A model generated the notes under the pieces. That model made no database searches and had not been told where the DNA came from. It was given only the letters and a program-made list of their open reading frames with translations. From assembly GCA_963748105.1 (NCBI GenBank), contig CAVVHP010000007.1:133343-197342 (forward strand): a stretch of 64,000 nucleotides of DNA, read 5' to 3'. A program made the position numbers and the translations under genes. Source of the stretch: JAKAGZ01 sp963748105. GTDB taxonomy: Bacteria > Bacteroidota > Ignavibacteria > Ignavibacteriales > Ignavibacteriaceae. Below, piece after piece: positions 38,284 through 46,459 of the stretch. Every line of letters begins with the position of its first letter. Within the stretch, counting starts at the first letter, position 1.

Positions 38284-39300
38284 ATGAAAGTATATACTAA
38301 AAAAGCGCTCAATGATTTTCACCAGTCTTTAACATATGATGATATTAGTCTCATACCTACAGAGGTTTCAAGAATAAAATCCAGAAATGAAGCCGGCACT
38401 AAGTGCAGTTTCCTGGGACTTGATCTCGCTCTGCCCGTTTCCTCCAGCCCGATGGACACGGTAACAGGATTTGACATGGCAAAGGCAATGACTGACCTGG
38501 GCTGCATAGGAATATTGAACCGATTTGACAGCTCATTGAAAGAAATTTTGAACAATAACGGCGACAGCAGGAAAATCCGTTCAGTTGCAATTGCATTAAC
38601 CACACCTATGAGCGATATAGAAAAATTGGTTGAAAAGAAATATTTAATTTGCCTGGATACCGCTAATGCAAATAACAATGAAGTACTAAGTAAAACCAAA
38701 GAGATTAAGAAGAAGTTTGAATGCAAAATAATAGTGGGAAATATCGCTCACGGTAAAAGTCTTTCATCTCTCGAAGATGCAGGAGCTGATGCTGTAAGGG
38801 TCGGCATAGGAAGCGGAAGTGTCTGCACTACTTCCATTCAAACAGGAATCGGAATCGGGCAGGTTTCTTCGTTGTTGAACGTTCTATTCAGCAGGGAGGA
38901 ACAAAAGCTGAATATTAAAATTATTGCCGATGGCGGAATAAAAAGTGCCGGTGATGTTGCGAAAGCAATTGCCCTCGGCGCTGATGCGGTGATGCTTGGA
39001 AGAATGCTTTCGGGCACAAGAGAAACTCCTGGTGAAATTATTAAATACAACGGGCAGCTCTGGAAAAAATATAGGGGCTCGGCATCTTTCGGTGTAAAAA
39101 TGCGGAATGAATTTATCGAAGGCGAGGAAACTATGGTGGCTTATAAGGGCACGGTAAAAAATGTGATTGACAGTATCTCTGACGGTTTAAGAAGTTCGAT
39201 GAGCTATATGAATTGCCTCACGCTTGATGAACTCAGGAAGACAGAAACATTCGCTGTGCTCAGCAACAGCTCGTACCTGGAAAGGCTGCCGAAAATGTAA
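38284..39300 (+). CDS. IMP dehydrogenase/GMP reductase family enzyme without CBS domains
   Basis: This is a 338-aa TIM-barrel enzyme. The N-terminal LTYDDISLIP, the phosphate loop IADGGIKSAGDVAKAIALGADAVMLG and the catalytic Cys loop GIGSGSVCTTSIQTGIG are intact. The CBS pair of standard IMPDH is missing, and the length fits GMP reductase (about 345 aa) or a short IMPDH. The YRGSASFG segment after the flap region is found in both. It acts in purine nucleotide interconversion. I do not choose between guaB and guaC from sequence alone. Confidence 0.88.
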   Translation: MKVYTKKALNDFHQSLTYDDISLIPTEVSRIKSRNEAGTKCSFLGLDLALPVSSSPMDTVTGFDMAKAMTDLGCIGILNRFDSSLKEILNNNGDSRKIRSVAIALTTPMSDIEKLVEKKYLICLDTANANNNEVLSKTKEIKKKFECKIIVGNIAHGKSLSSLEDAGADAVRVGIGSGSVCTTSIQTGIGIGQVSSLLNVLFSREEQKLNIKIIADGGIKSAGDVAKAIALGADAVMLGRMLSGTRETPGEIIKYNGQLWKKYRGSASFGVKMRNEFIEGEETMVAYKGTVKNVIDSISDGLRSSMSYMNCLTLDELRKTETFAVLSNSSYLERLPKM

Positions 39301-39349
39301 TTTCCCCGGAGGGAGGAATAATATTTGGTGTCTGCTTTCACCTAAAGTC

Positions 39350-39370
39350 ATCCCGAACTTGTTTCGGGAT
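39350..39370. repeat. Palindromic REP-like element
   Basis: ATCCCGAA (39350-39357) pairs with TTCGGGAT (39363-39370) around a CTTGT loop, between two convergent genes. Elements with the core TCCCGAA-CTTGT-TTCGGGA are common dispersed palindromes in bacterial genomes. No second copy is in this window, so the family identity is from motif memory. Confidence 0.4.
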
Positions 39371-39458
39371 CGTACATATTGGGAAGGTGCTGAAATAAAT
39401 TCAGAAGTACCCATTATTGAAAATATTGAAGGTAAAATCAGGACACCGCTAAATAATG

Positions 39459-41723
39459 CTATTTACTGATTTTGAAGTTTTTCAATCTTAAGGAATTACT
39501 TACCACCGAGACTGAACTCAATGACATTGCGAATGCGGCAAACATCGGGTTCAGCATTCCGAGAGCTGCAAGGGGAATACCGATAGTATTATAAATAAAA
39601 GCCCAGAATAAATTCTGTTTTATCGTTTTAATAGTTCTTTTCGACAATTTTATGGCATTCAATACCCCGTTCAAATCTCCACTCATCAATACAATTGATC
39701 CTGTTTCCATCGCGATATCTGTCCCGCTTCCAATAGCAATTCCAACATCGCTTTGTGCAAGAGCGGGAGCGTCATTTATCCCGTCGCCAACCATAGCAAC
39801 AACTTCATTATTGTGCTGATATTTCTTAACTGCGTTTGCCTTATCCTGCGGGAGTACCTCTGATTCAAAAGAATCTATCCCAGTTCTCCTTGCAATGTTT
39901 TCCGCTGTGGTTTTATTATCCCCTGTAATCATCACCGTTTTTATATTCATATCTTTTAAACTTCTGATTACCGCTGCTGAATTTTCCTTTATTGGGTCTT
40001 CAATCCCGATTATTCCGCTAAGCTTGCCGTTAACGGAGACAAAAATTATAGTTTTGCCTTCTTCCGAAAGTTTATCTATCTCGTCATTAAGCGGGTCGGT
40101 TTTTACAGAATAATCTTCCATTATCTTTTTGTTGCCTGCGGAAACCGAATTCCCGTTTACGACTGCTGTTATTCCTTTTCCTGTTACACTGTTAAATGAT
40201 TCCGCTTCCGGTAAATCGATATTTTTCTCTTTAGCATAATTTATGATTGATTCGGCAAGCGGGTGTTCTGATTTTTTCTCCGCTGATGCAGTGATTTTAA
40301 TTAATTCCTCTTCTGAAATATTATTCGTAAATACATCTGTTACTTTGGGCCTTCCTTCAGTTATTGTCCCTGTTTTATCAAATATAACTGTGCTGATTTT
40401 ATGAGCGAGTTCAAGGCTTGATCCGTTTTTTATCAGTATGCCGAACTGCGCCCCTTTGCCCGTACCAACCATTAATGCTGTAGGTGTTGCGAGTCCAAGC
40501 GCACATGGGCAGGCGATAATTAAAACCGCGACAAAATTTATCAACGCAAAATTAAAGGAATTTTCTCCGCCAATTATCAGCCAGATTATAAAAGTAATTA
40601 TTGCTATCCCGATGACCACCGGAACGAAAACAGCGGCGATTTTATCGGCAAGGTTTTGTATCGGCGCTTTTGAACCCTGTGCTTCTTCGACCATTTTAAT
40701 TATTTGACCGAGGACGGAATTATCGCCCAGTTCTGAAATTTCAAATTCAAATGAACCGGTTTTATTGATTGTTCCACCAATTATATCCGAACCTTTGGTC
40801 TTTTCAACAGGAATACTTTCGCCGGTAATCATAGATTCATCTATTACAGAACTTCCCGAAGTAATATTCCCGTCGGCCGGAATTTTTCCGCCCGGTTTTA
40901 TCACCACTATATCACCGGTTTTAAGATCTTCCAGTTTTATTTCAACTTCCTTACCGCCCCTTTTTACAATTGCGGATTTCGGTTTTAACCCCATTAATTT
41001 TTTTATTGCGGTATTGGTACGTGTCTTTGCTTTTGCTTCGAGCCACCTGCCCATCAAAATCAGTGTGATTATAACGGCAGCGGTATCAAAATATACGTGA
41101 GGTATATCACCCGGCCTGAGAACCAGATCAGGGAAAAGTATAACAATTGTGCTGAATAAATACGCGGCGCCGGTGCCCACTGCTACTAGGGAATTCATAT
41201 CCGCTGAGAAGTGTTTCAGGTTTGTCCAGAAAATTTTAAAGAATCTTTTCCCGGGGATAAATATTATAGGTGTGGTAAGGATAAATAATATTTTGTCCAA
41301 ATAATCTGTGGAAATCGGGAGAATATTTCTGAAACCATCCCACATTGTTCCCATGCTTAGCAAAACCACCGGCAGGGTAAGAATTACAGCAATCATAAAA
41401 TCGTGTCTGAGTTCCTTTTCGTGATCCGATATCTGATCTGTCGAACCGGTCTTAGCTTGATTTTCACCCGGGGAGGTTTTCTTGTTTCCATCCGGCAAAT
41501 CAATTTTATAACCCGCATCTTCAACGACCCGGGCTACTTTCTTGTAATCAACCTTTTCCGGATCAAATTCAAACGAAGCTTTCTCCGATGCGAAATTAAC
41601 CGAAACATTTTTTACACCGTCAAGTTTTGATATTGCTTTTTCGACCCTTGCAACACAACTGGCGCATGTCATTCCTTCGACAGGCGCGCTTATTTTTTCT
41701 ATCCCCTGTAATTTCTTTTCCAT
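39459..41723 (-). CDS. copA: Copper-translocating P1B-type ATPase
   Basis: This 754-aa Cu(I) export ATPase has one N-terminal HMA domain (CASC at residues 20-23 in EGMTCASCVARVEKAI). TM helices are followed by the actuator motif TGES, the intramembrane metal site ACPCALGLATP, the phosphorylation site FDKTGT, the nucleotide-binding SEHPLAESI and the hinge GDGINDAPAL. CPC with one HMA fits the copper or silver subclass. It lies 25 nt after copZ on the same strand, with an HMA-AraC regulator upstream. Confidence 0.96.
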   Translation of the reverse strand: MEKKLQGIEKISAPVEGMTCASCVARVEKAISKLDGVKNVSVNFASEKASFEFDPEKVDYKKVARVVEDAGYKIDLPDGNKKTSPGENQAKTGSTDQISDHEKELRHDFMIAVILTLPVVLLSMGTMWDGFRNILPISTDYLDKILFILTTPIIFIPGKRFFKIFWTNLKHFSADMNSLVAVGTGAAYLFSTIVILFPDLVLRPGDIPHVYFDTAAVIITLILMGRWLEAKAKTRTNTAIKKLMGLKPKSAIVKRGGKEVEIKLEDLKTGDIVVIKPGGKIPADGNITSGSSVIDESMITGESIPVEKTKGSDIIGGTINKTGSFEFEISELGDNSVLGQIIKMVEEAQGSKAPIQNLADKIAAVFVPVVIGIAIITFIIWLIIGGENSFNFALINFVAVLIIACPCALGLATPTALMVGTGKGAQFGILIKNGSSLELAHKISTVIFDKTGTITEGRPKVTDVFTNNISEEELIKITASAEKKSEHPLAESIINYAKEKNIDLPEAESFNSVTGKGITAVVNGNSVSAGNKKIMEDYSVKTDPLNDEIDKLSEEGKTIIFVSVNGKLSGIIGIEDPIKENSAAVIRSLKDMNIKTVMITGDNKTTAENIARRTGIDSFESEVLPQDKANAVKKYQHNNEVVAMVGDGINDAPALAQSDVGIAIGSGTDIAMETGSIVLMSGDLNGVLNAIKLSKRTIKTIKQNLFWAFIYNTIGIPLAALGMLNPMFAAFAMSLSSVSVVSNSLRLKNFKISK

Positions 41724-41748
41724 AACTTCACCTGTTTTTAGTCTTATT

Positions 41749-41946
41749 TCAGACAGTTTTGAATCCTGCTTCTTCCACGGCTTTATCGATATCCGTCTTC
41801 ATTATTATATTCTCATCATATTCAATCGTTGCCGACCCGATTTGAACGTCTTTTACATTTAAATCCAGTTTAGAGAGTTCTTTTTTTACCGCCATTACAC
41901 AATGCTGGCAGGACATTCCTTCAATTTTTATTGTTTCAGTTTTCAT
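41749..41946 (-). CDS. copZ: Copper chaperone CopZ (HMA domain)
   Basis: This is a 65-aa single-domain heavy-metal-binding protein. The metal site is GMSCQHC (Cys13, Cys16), followed by the usual beta-alpha-beta-beta-alpha-beta pattern ending in EEAGFKTV. It passes Cu(I) to the CopA N-terminal domain. It is directly upstream of copA and shares its operon. A Shine-Dalgarno-like GGAG precedes the start within an inverted repeat (see findings). Confidence 0.93.
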   Translation of the reverse strand: MKTETIKIEGMSCQHCVMAVKKELSKLDLNVKDVQIGSATIEYDENIIMKTDIDKAVEEAGFKTV

Positions 41947-41954
41947 CTTTTTCT

Positions 41955-41979
41955 CCGTAATAATTTTATTTGTTTACGG
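41955..41979 (-). promoter_or_regulatory. Inverted repeat upstream of copZ
   Basis: CCGTAA (41955-41960) and TTACGG (41974-41979) form a 6-bp inverted repeat with a 13-nt spacer. The repeat lies 9-33 nt upstream of the copZ start. On the transcript its proximal arm abuts the GGAG ribosome site. It could be an operator of the copZ-copA operon or an RNA hairpin. The evidence is the symmetry and position only. Confidence 0.35.
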
Positions 41980-42041
41980 GTAAAAGATACTGACAGGGAG
42001 TGAGGGGAGCGTTATATTTTTACATTAAAGATGTATAAAAT

Positions 42042-42620
42042 TTAAAGGACGCTGTCCAGGGGATTTCTTTTCTTATTCTTCAGGTGTTTGTAATGTGATG
42101 GAGTAAATCCGGTAACTTTCTTAAACTGACTTGACAGGTGTTGTACGCTGCTGTAACCGAGCTGGTATGAAATTTCACTTAACGTCATTTCATCGTAAAT
42201 AAGCAGCTCTTTTACTTTTTCAATTTTCTGGTGAATTACAAACTTTTCAATCGTAACGTCTTCAAGTGAAGAAAACAGGTTGCTCAGGTATTGGTAACTT
42301 AAATTTAGCTTTTCAGAAAGAAATTTTGAAAAATTAACCTTTTCAAGTTCTCCGTTCTTGCTGTCCTGTATCTGTGCGATGATAATAGTTTTAATATTTT
42401 CAACTAATTTTTTGTGTTTATCATCAAGCAGTTCAAAACCATTTTCTTCCAGCACCTTTTTAACCGGGGCGATGTTAATATTATTACCGGTAGTGGAGAT
42501 AGTTGCCTGCCCGAGTTCTACATTGGTAACTGTGTAATCCAGGTTTTCAAGTTCTTCGCGCACAACCTTGATGCACCTTCTGCAGACCATATTTTTAATA
42601 TATAAAGTTTTTGTCAGCAT
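42042..42620 (-). CDS. AraC-family regulator with N-terminal heavy-metal-binding (HMA) domain
   Basis: This 192-aa protein fuses a metal-binding domain to a DNA-binding domain. Residues 3-66 look like an HMA domain (KNMVCRRCIKVV with Cys13/Cys16; strands VTNVELGQATIS; a GFELL end). Residues about 85-185 are an AraC-type double helix-turn-helix (LSEISYQLGYSSVQHLSSQFKKVTGFTPSHYK). It lies immediately upstream of copZ-copA on the same strand, with a 95-nt gap. The inference is a copper- or heavy-metal-sensing transcriptional regulator of this operon. It has no canonical AraC ligand-binding cupin. Confidence 0.88.
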   Translation of the reverse strand: MLTKTLYIKNMVCRRCIKVVREELENLDYTVTNVELGQATISTTGNNINIAPVKKVLEENGFELLDDKHKKLVENIKTIIIAQIQDSKNGELEKVNFSKFLSEKLNLSYQYLSNLFSSLEDVTIEKFVIHQKIEKVKELLIYDEMTLSEISYQLGYSSVQHLSSQFKKVTGFTPSHYKHLKNKKRNPLDSVL

Positions 42621-42728
42621 AATTAAAAGAATTTATAAGGTAATATAAGGCAGGATAGACAAAAAAATAAAGGGAAAATCATATCTTAAACAGAAAGATT
42701 TTCTAAAAGTATATTATGTTATTTAAAA

Positions 42729-43163
42729 TCAGGATTCTGTGGCCTGGCTTTCTAACTTTAATTTATGCATGGGGCGTGCATTATTGTTTGAATACAGGTT
42801 GTATATATTAAAAACTTCGTTTTCTGAATTTTTCTTACGTGGTTTTATAAATACTTCATTTCTTTCTTCAACCGGCGTCATTTTTTTTTGTAAACCATGG
42901 CAGGGCTGAACTTTTAAGGGAACAGGTTTATGCTCATTTACAACTCTAAATTTCTTATTAATAACCTTTTCCTGGGGTAGTTTAATAGCCCTGGGTGCTT
43001 GAACTGTAACTTCTTTATTTTCAACATAAGGCTTTATGTTATCATAAGGTTTTGTGCGGTTCCTGTCCTTAAATTTATAAATAATATACGAAATTGATGC
43101 CGTTATTGACGTAAGGACAATAAAAATTCCAAGTGAAATTTTTATTATTGGCATTAATTCCAT
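42729..43163 (-). CDS. Single-pass membrane protein of unknown function
   Basis: This 144-aa protein has one N-terminal TM helix (about residues 7-29, ISLGIFIVLTSITASISYIIY). A Lys/Arg/Pro-rich disordered tail follows with no recognisable domain. The gene is separated from the AraC-type gene by 108 nt. The reading frame is supported by length and TM topology only. Confidence 0.6.
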   Translation of the reverse strand: MELMPIIKISLGIFIVLTSITASISYIIYKFKDRNRTKPYDNIKPYVENKEVTVQAPRAIKLPQEKVINKKFRVVNEHKPVPLKVQPCHGLQKKMTPVEERNEVFIKPRKKNSENEVFNIYNLYSNNNARPMHKLKLESQATES

Positions 43164-43546
43164 ATTGACCTTATTTATTCTATCTAAACCTGTTAAAATT
43201 CTTTATTTACAGTATTAGAGAAATCAACTTCCATACCATGTATAAAAGGGTTCAAATATTAGCTTTTAGGGCAGAAATTATTCCTTCCTTCAACCGGATG
43301 TTATCATTTTGAGACTAAATCCTCCTTAATTATCATTGTTACACACCTGATATCGACTTAAATATTTAAGAAACAGCAAATTACAGAAGTCAATAATATC
43401 TCTGATATTGACATAAGTTCCAATCTTATATTATGTCTTTATGTTTTGATAGTAAGCTTTATGTTGCTTTTACCTCAAATCTTTGATAATTTAACCTACT
43501 GATTTATAAAGAGTTATAAATTATATTAACTAAAAAAGGTGGCGTT
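43164..43546. other. Intergenic region upstream of the HU gene
   Basis: This divergent 383-bp AT-rich gap has no convincing ORF. It includes an imperfect inverted repeat (GTCAATA at 43389-43395 and TATTGAC at 43406-43412). The promoters of the HU gene and the minus-strand gene should be here, but I could not place either with confidence. Confidence 0.5.
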
Positions 43547-43843
43547 ATGACCAAGGCTGATATTGTAGATAAAGTGGCATCCGGCACAGGCTTAACAAAA
43601 CTTGAGACCGAAGCAATTATTGAAGGGTTTTTTAAGACTGTTATCGAATCTCTTAAGGAAGGCAAGGGAATTGAAATCAGGGGATTCGGGAGCTATAAAG
43701 TTAAGAAGAAAAATGCGCGCCAGGCGAGAAATCCTAAAACTGGCGAACAGGTATTTGTTCCCGAGCACTATGTTCCGACCTTTAAGTTTTCAAAAGACTT
43801 TAAGGATATAGTTAATAAAGGGATGAAAGAACGGGAGCAATAA
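43547..43843 (+). CDS. HU/IHF-family DNA-binding protein
   Basis: This is a 98-aa histone-like protein that bends DNA. It matches the family across its length: N-terminal helices MTKADIVDKVASGTGLTKLE, the GFGSYKVKKKNARQARNPKTGEQV arm region, and FKFSKDFKDIVN at the C-terminus. HU and IHF subunits cannot be separated here. It starts an operon with the zinc-ribbon/TPR gene and a small ribosomal peptide, and that order may link it to growth-rate-dependent expression. Confidence 0.95.
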   Translation: MTKADIVDKVASGTGLTKLETEAIIEGFFKTVIESLKEGKGIEIRGFGSYKVKKKNARQARNPKTGEQVFVPEHYVPTFKFSKDFKDIVNKGMKEREQ

Positions 43844-43850
43844 AAACGAT

Positions 43851-44744
43851 ATGATAAAATTTTGTCCTGAATGTGGGGTAAAGCTTGAGAAGGAATTTAA
43901 GTTTTGTCCGGAATGTGGTTTTGGGTTGGAAAATGTTAAGAGTGAAAAAGCTTCGGATAATAATATTGTAAATCCAATTGTTTGCGAAAACTGCGGAGAA
44001 GAAAACAGTCCGGAAAATATTATTTGTGCCGGTTGCGGAATGAAAATACAGGATGGCCCTGCTACTGTAAATAAAAGAAAACCAGTACAGAAAAAACACT
44101 CCGGTAAACCTTCAAAATCAAATCAGAATAAAAAAAGTAAACGCCAGCCTGAAAAACCTGAACAGGTACAGGTGCATGAAAAATCTTTAAGCCGTAACAC
44201 CCTGGTTGGAATTGTATTCGGCGGCATAGTTGCTATTGTTCTTATACTCTTTGCTACGGGAGAATTTGATTCCGTAAACGTGCCTGTAACAAACCCGGGC
44301 AATACCCAGACCCAGGGTTCAGGTGTTGATCTTGGCAATCTGCAAAGAATAAATGAACTTGAAGCAAAAGTAAAAGCCAACCCTAATGATCAGCAATCAT
44401 TACTGGCGCTGGCTCATCTTAAGAATGATTCAGGGTTATATGAACAGGCAATTGTAGATTACAGAAAATACCTCAAATTAAATCCAAAGAATGCCGATGC
44501 GAGGATTGATATGGGAGTTTGCTATTATAGCCTGGGAGACAATAAAACGGCCATTGCGGAGATGGAACAGGCTTTAAAATATAATCCTCATCACCAGATA
44601 GGTTTTTTAAACTTAGGAGTTGTAAATTTGTCAGCCGGAAATATCGAAAAATCCGATGAATGGCTGAAAAAGGCGATACAGGAGAATCCTAACAATGATA
44701 TCGCTAAAAGAGCAAGAGAATTATTAGAAAATCATGGAAAATAA
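43851..44744 (+). CDS. Membrane protein with two zinc ribbons and TPR domain
   Basis: This is a 297-aa protein. The N-terminus has two treble-clef-like zinc ribbons (Cys5-Cys8/Cys19-Cys22 as CPEC/CPEC, then Cys45-Cys48/Cys59-Cys62 as CENC/CAGC). A basic Lys/Gln/Pro linker, a TM helix (about residues 117-137) and C-terminal TPR repeats (about 165-295) follow. The topology puts the zinc ribbons in the cytoplasm and the TPRs outside the membrane. The function is unknown. It is coupled to the HU gene by a 7-nt gap. Confidence 0.85.
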   Translation: MIKFCPECGVKLEKEFKFCPECGFGLENVKSEKASDNNIVNPIVCENCGEENSPENIICAGCGMKIQDGPATVNKRKPVQKKHSGKPSKSNQNKKSKRQPEKPEQVQVHEKSLSRNTLVGIVFGGIVAIVLILFATGEFDSVNVPVTNPGNTQTQGSGVDLGNLQRINELEAKVKANPNDQQSLLALAHLKNDSGLYEQAIVDYRKYLKLNPKNADARIDMGVCYYSLGDNKTAIAEMEQALKYNPHHQIGFLNLGVVNLSAGNIEKSDEWLKKAIQENPNNDIAKRARELLENHGK

Positions 44745-44767
44745 ATAAAAAGAATCGGAGGTAACCA

Positions 44768-44863
44768 ATGCCTTGCGGCAAGAAAAGAAAAAGACATAAA
44801 ATGTCTACTCATAAGAGGAAAAAAAGACTGAGAAAAAACAGGCATAAGAAAAAAGTCAGATAA
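44768..44863 (+). CDS. 31-aa basic COX24/AURKAIP1-type (mS38-like) ribosomal peptide
   Basis: This short ORF encodes 31 residues beginning MPCGKKRKRHKMSTHKRKKR and ending in RHKKKVR. The sequence matches the short AURKAIP1/COX24-domain peptides of Bacteroidota, which are relatives of mitochondrial mS38 and bacterial bS22. It is preceded by a very strong ribosome site, GGAGGT (44757-44762), 5 nt before the ATG. It is the last gene of the HU operon and is followed by a terminator. The Arg/Lys-rich composition fits rRNA binding in the small subunit. Confidence 0.8.
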   Translation: MPCGKKRKRHKMSTHKRKKRLRKNRHKKKVR

Positions 44864-44885
44864 TTTTTCCCAATTTTTTTTGATG

Positions 44886-44919
44886 GGCAGATGTTTAATT
44901 TCATTTGCCTATTTTTTAT
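44886..44919 (+). terminator. Rho-independent terminator after the HU operon
   Basis: GGCAGATG (44886-44893) pairs with CATTTGCC (44902-44909), with one G-T wobble, around an 8-nt loop. TATTTTTTATT follows. It lies 22 nt after the ribosomal peptide and 9 nt before the tRNA. Confidence 0.8.
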
Positions 44920-44927
44920 TACCAGAG

Positions 44928-45000
44928 GCCATCTTAGCTCAGCTGGTAGAGCAACTCATTCGTAATGAGTAGGTCGCCGGTTCGACTCCGGCAGATGGCT
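44928..45000 (+). tRNA. tRNA-Thr(CGT)
   Basis: A 73-nt cloverleaf is seen by hand folding. The acceptor stem is GCCATCT/AGATGGC, the D-stem GCTC/GAGC, and the anticodon stem ACTCA/TGAGT encloses the loop TTCGTAA, which places CGT as the anticodon (codon ACG, Thr). The T-stem is GCCGG/CCGGC with loop TTCGACT. The discriminator base is T, and 3'-CCA is not encoded. Confidence 0.95.
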
Positions 45001-45067
45001 CTTCATAACTGCTCCCATTTTAATAACTTACAGCCCCTTTTCAAATGAGAGGGACTTATTTATTTTG

Positions 45068-45093
45068 CTAGTGTAATACACTAGTGTAATACA
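45068..45093. repeat. Two-copy 13-bp tandem repeat
   Basis: CTAGTGTAATACA occurs at 45068-45080 and again at 45081-45093. The copies are exact and adjacent. They lie in the gap between the tRNA and cfa, and no function is assigned. Confidence 0.7.
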
Positions 45094-45169
45094 TTTTGCA
45101 TAAGTTTGTCCAATTTTTTTTATTTCGAATTCCGAACCCTAACATCCAACACCCAAAAATATTTTGTAA

Positions 45170-46288
45170 TCATCTTATTGAATTATATCCACCGACAATT
45201 CCGTTTTTGGAGAGCACAATCTGCCACAACTGGTTGTGCCTTGCCCTGAATGAACCTGCGGAACCGACCAGGAAATATTCCCACATCCTGTAGAACCGCT
45301 GGTTATATAAATCCTTAATCTTATCCCAGCTGTTTTTGAAGTTATCATACCAGGCCATAAGTGTTGTATCGTAATACTGCCCGAAACTGTGCAAATCTTC
45401 TATAACGAATAATCCTTCGGCAGCTTTGGCGAGTTGTGCAACGGAAGGAAGCATCCCGCTCGGGAAAATATACTTGTGTGTCCAGGCGTCTATAGCTTTA
45501 ACGGAACGGATTTCGCCGATGGTATGCAGAAGAAATAATCCTCCGTCATCCAGACATTTGTTTGCTATCTCAAAATATTTCCTGTAATTCCTGTAGCCAA
45601 CGTGCTCTATCATTCCTACGCTTACAATCCTGTCAAATTTTTCGTTTATATCGCGGTAATCAACCAGGCGGAATTCAACCGGGAGTCCTTCGCACATTTT
45701 TTTTCCCAGCTCAACCTGGTTTTTAGAAACGGTGATTCCGGTAGTTTTAACGTCATATTTCTCGGCGGCATATTTTCCGAACGCGCCCCACCCGCAGCCG
45801 AGATCAAGCACCTTCATTCCCGGTTCCAATTGTAATTTCCTGCAGATAAGTTCAAGCTTATTTTCTTGCGCTTCGTCAAGTGTCTTCGCGTCTTGCCAGT
45901 ATGCACAGCTGTAATTCATCCTTTTATCTAGCATATTCTGAAACAATTTATTGCCCAGGTCGTAATGACTCTGCCCGCTTTTGAAAGCCCTTCGCCGTGA
46001 CTGCATATTTATTAGGTAAAAACCGGCTAGTCGGAGAACTACTTTAAGGTTCCTTTTAAGTTTTTGTTGAAGGTCGGCCCGTACCAGGCGGAATGTAAAT
46101 TCGTCGATATTTTCCGCGTCCCACCATCTGTCCATATACGATTCCCCGACACCAAGTTCCACCTCCGTAATTGCGCGCTTATAAAACCTTTCATCGTGCA
46201 CCTGTATATCCCATTTATCCGGACCATTAATTTTTACGCCCGCCAGATCCAGAACTTCCTCAACCATTTTTTTATACCCTGAGTTCAT
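45170..46288 (-). CDS. cfa: Cyclopropane-fatty-acyl-phospholipid synthase
   Basis: This 372-aa SAM-dependent enzyme adds a methylene to phospholipid acyl double bonds. An N-terminal lipid-binding region (1-90, with ITEVELGVGESYMDRWW) comes before the SAM-binding motif VLDLGCGWGAFGKYAAEKY. Conserved segments are GMIEHVG, HTIGE and FPSGMLPS, and the C-terminal FRARHNQLWQIVLSK is as in E. coli Cfa. It is a single gene facing the tRNA on the opposite strand. Confidence 0.95.
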   Translation of the reverse strand: MNSGYKKMVEEVLDLAGVKINGPDKWDIQVHDERFYKRAITEVELGVGESYMDRWWDAENIDEFTFRLVRADLQQKLKRNLKVVLRLAGFYLINMQSRRRAFKSGQSHYDLGNKLFQNMLDKRMNYSCAYWQDAKTLDEAQENKLELICRKLQLEPGMKVLDLGCGWGAFGKYAAEKYDVKTTGITVSKNQVELGKKMCEGLPVEFRLVDYRDINEKFDRIVSVGMIEHVGYRNYRKYFEIANKCLDDGGLFLLHTIGEIRSVKAIDAWTHKYIFPSGMLPSVAQLAKAAEGLFVIEDLHSFGQYYDTTLMAWYDNFKNSWDKIKDLYNQRFYRMWEYFLVGSAGSFRARHNQLWQIVLSKNGIVGGYNSIR

Positions 46289-46459
46289 AATTTCTCCATA
46301 TAAAATATTGTTAATGCGAATTGAAATTATGTTTTACAGATATTCAGAACAGCATATGTGCCCTGTGAGAGTCCTTCATAGAGGATTTGACTAAAACTAT
46401 TAATAAAATTAAAATGCTCTTTAAATTACTTTAAAGCAGACACTCTGCCCCGGTTAATT

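Noticed and set aside
45001..45066. A terminator after tRNA-Thr formed by CCCCTTTTC and GAGAGGG
   Set aside because: The stem has a bulge and wobble and no clean U-run, so I did not list it as a feature.
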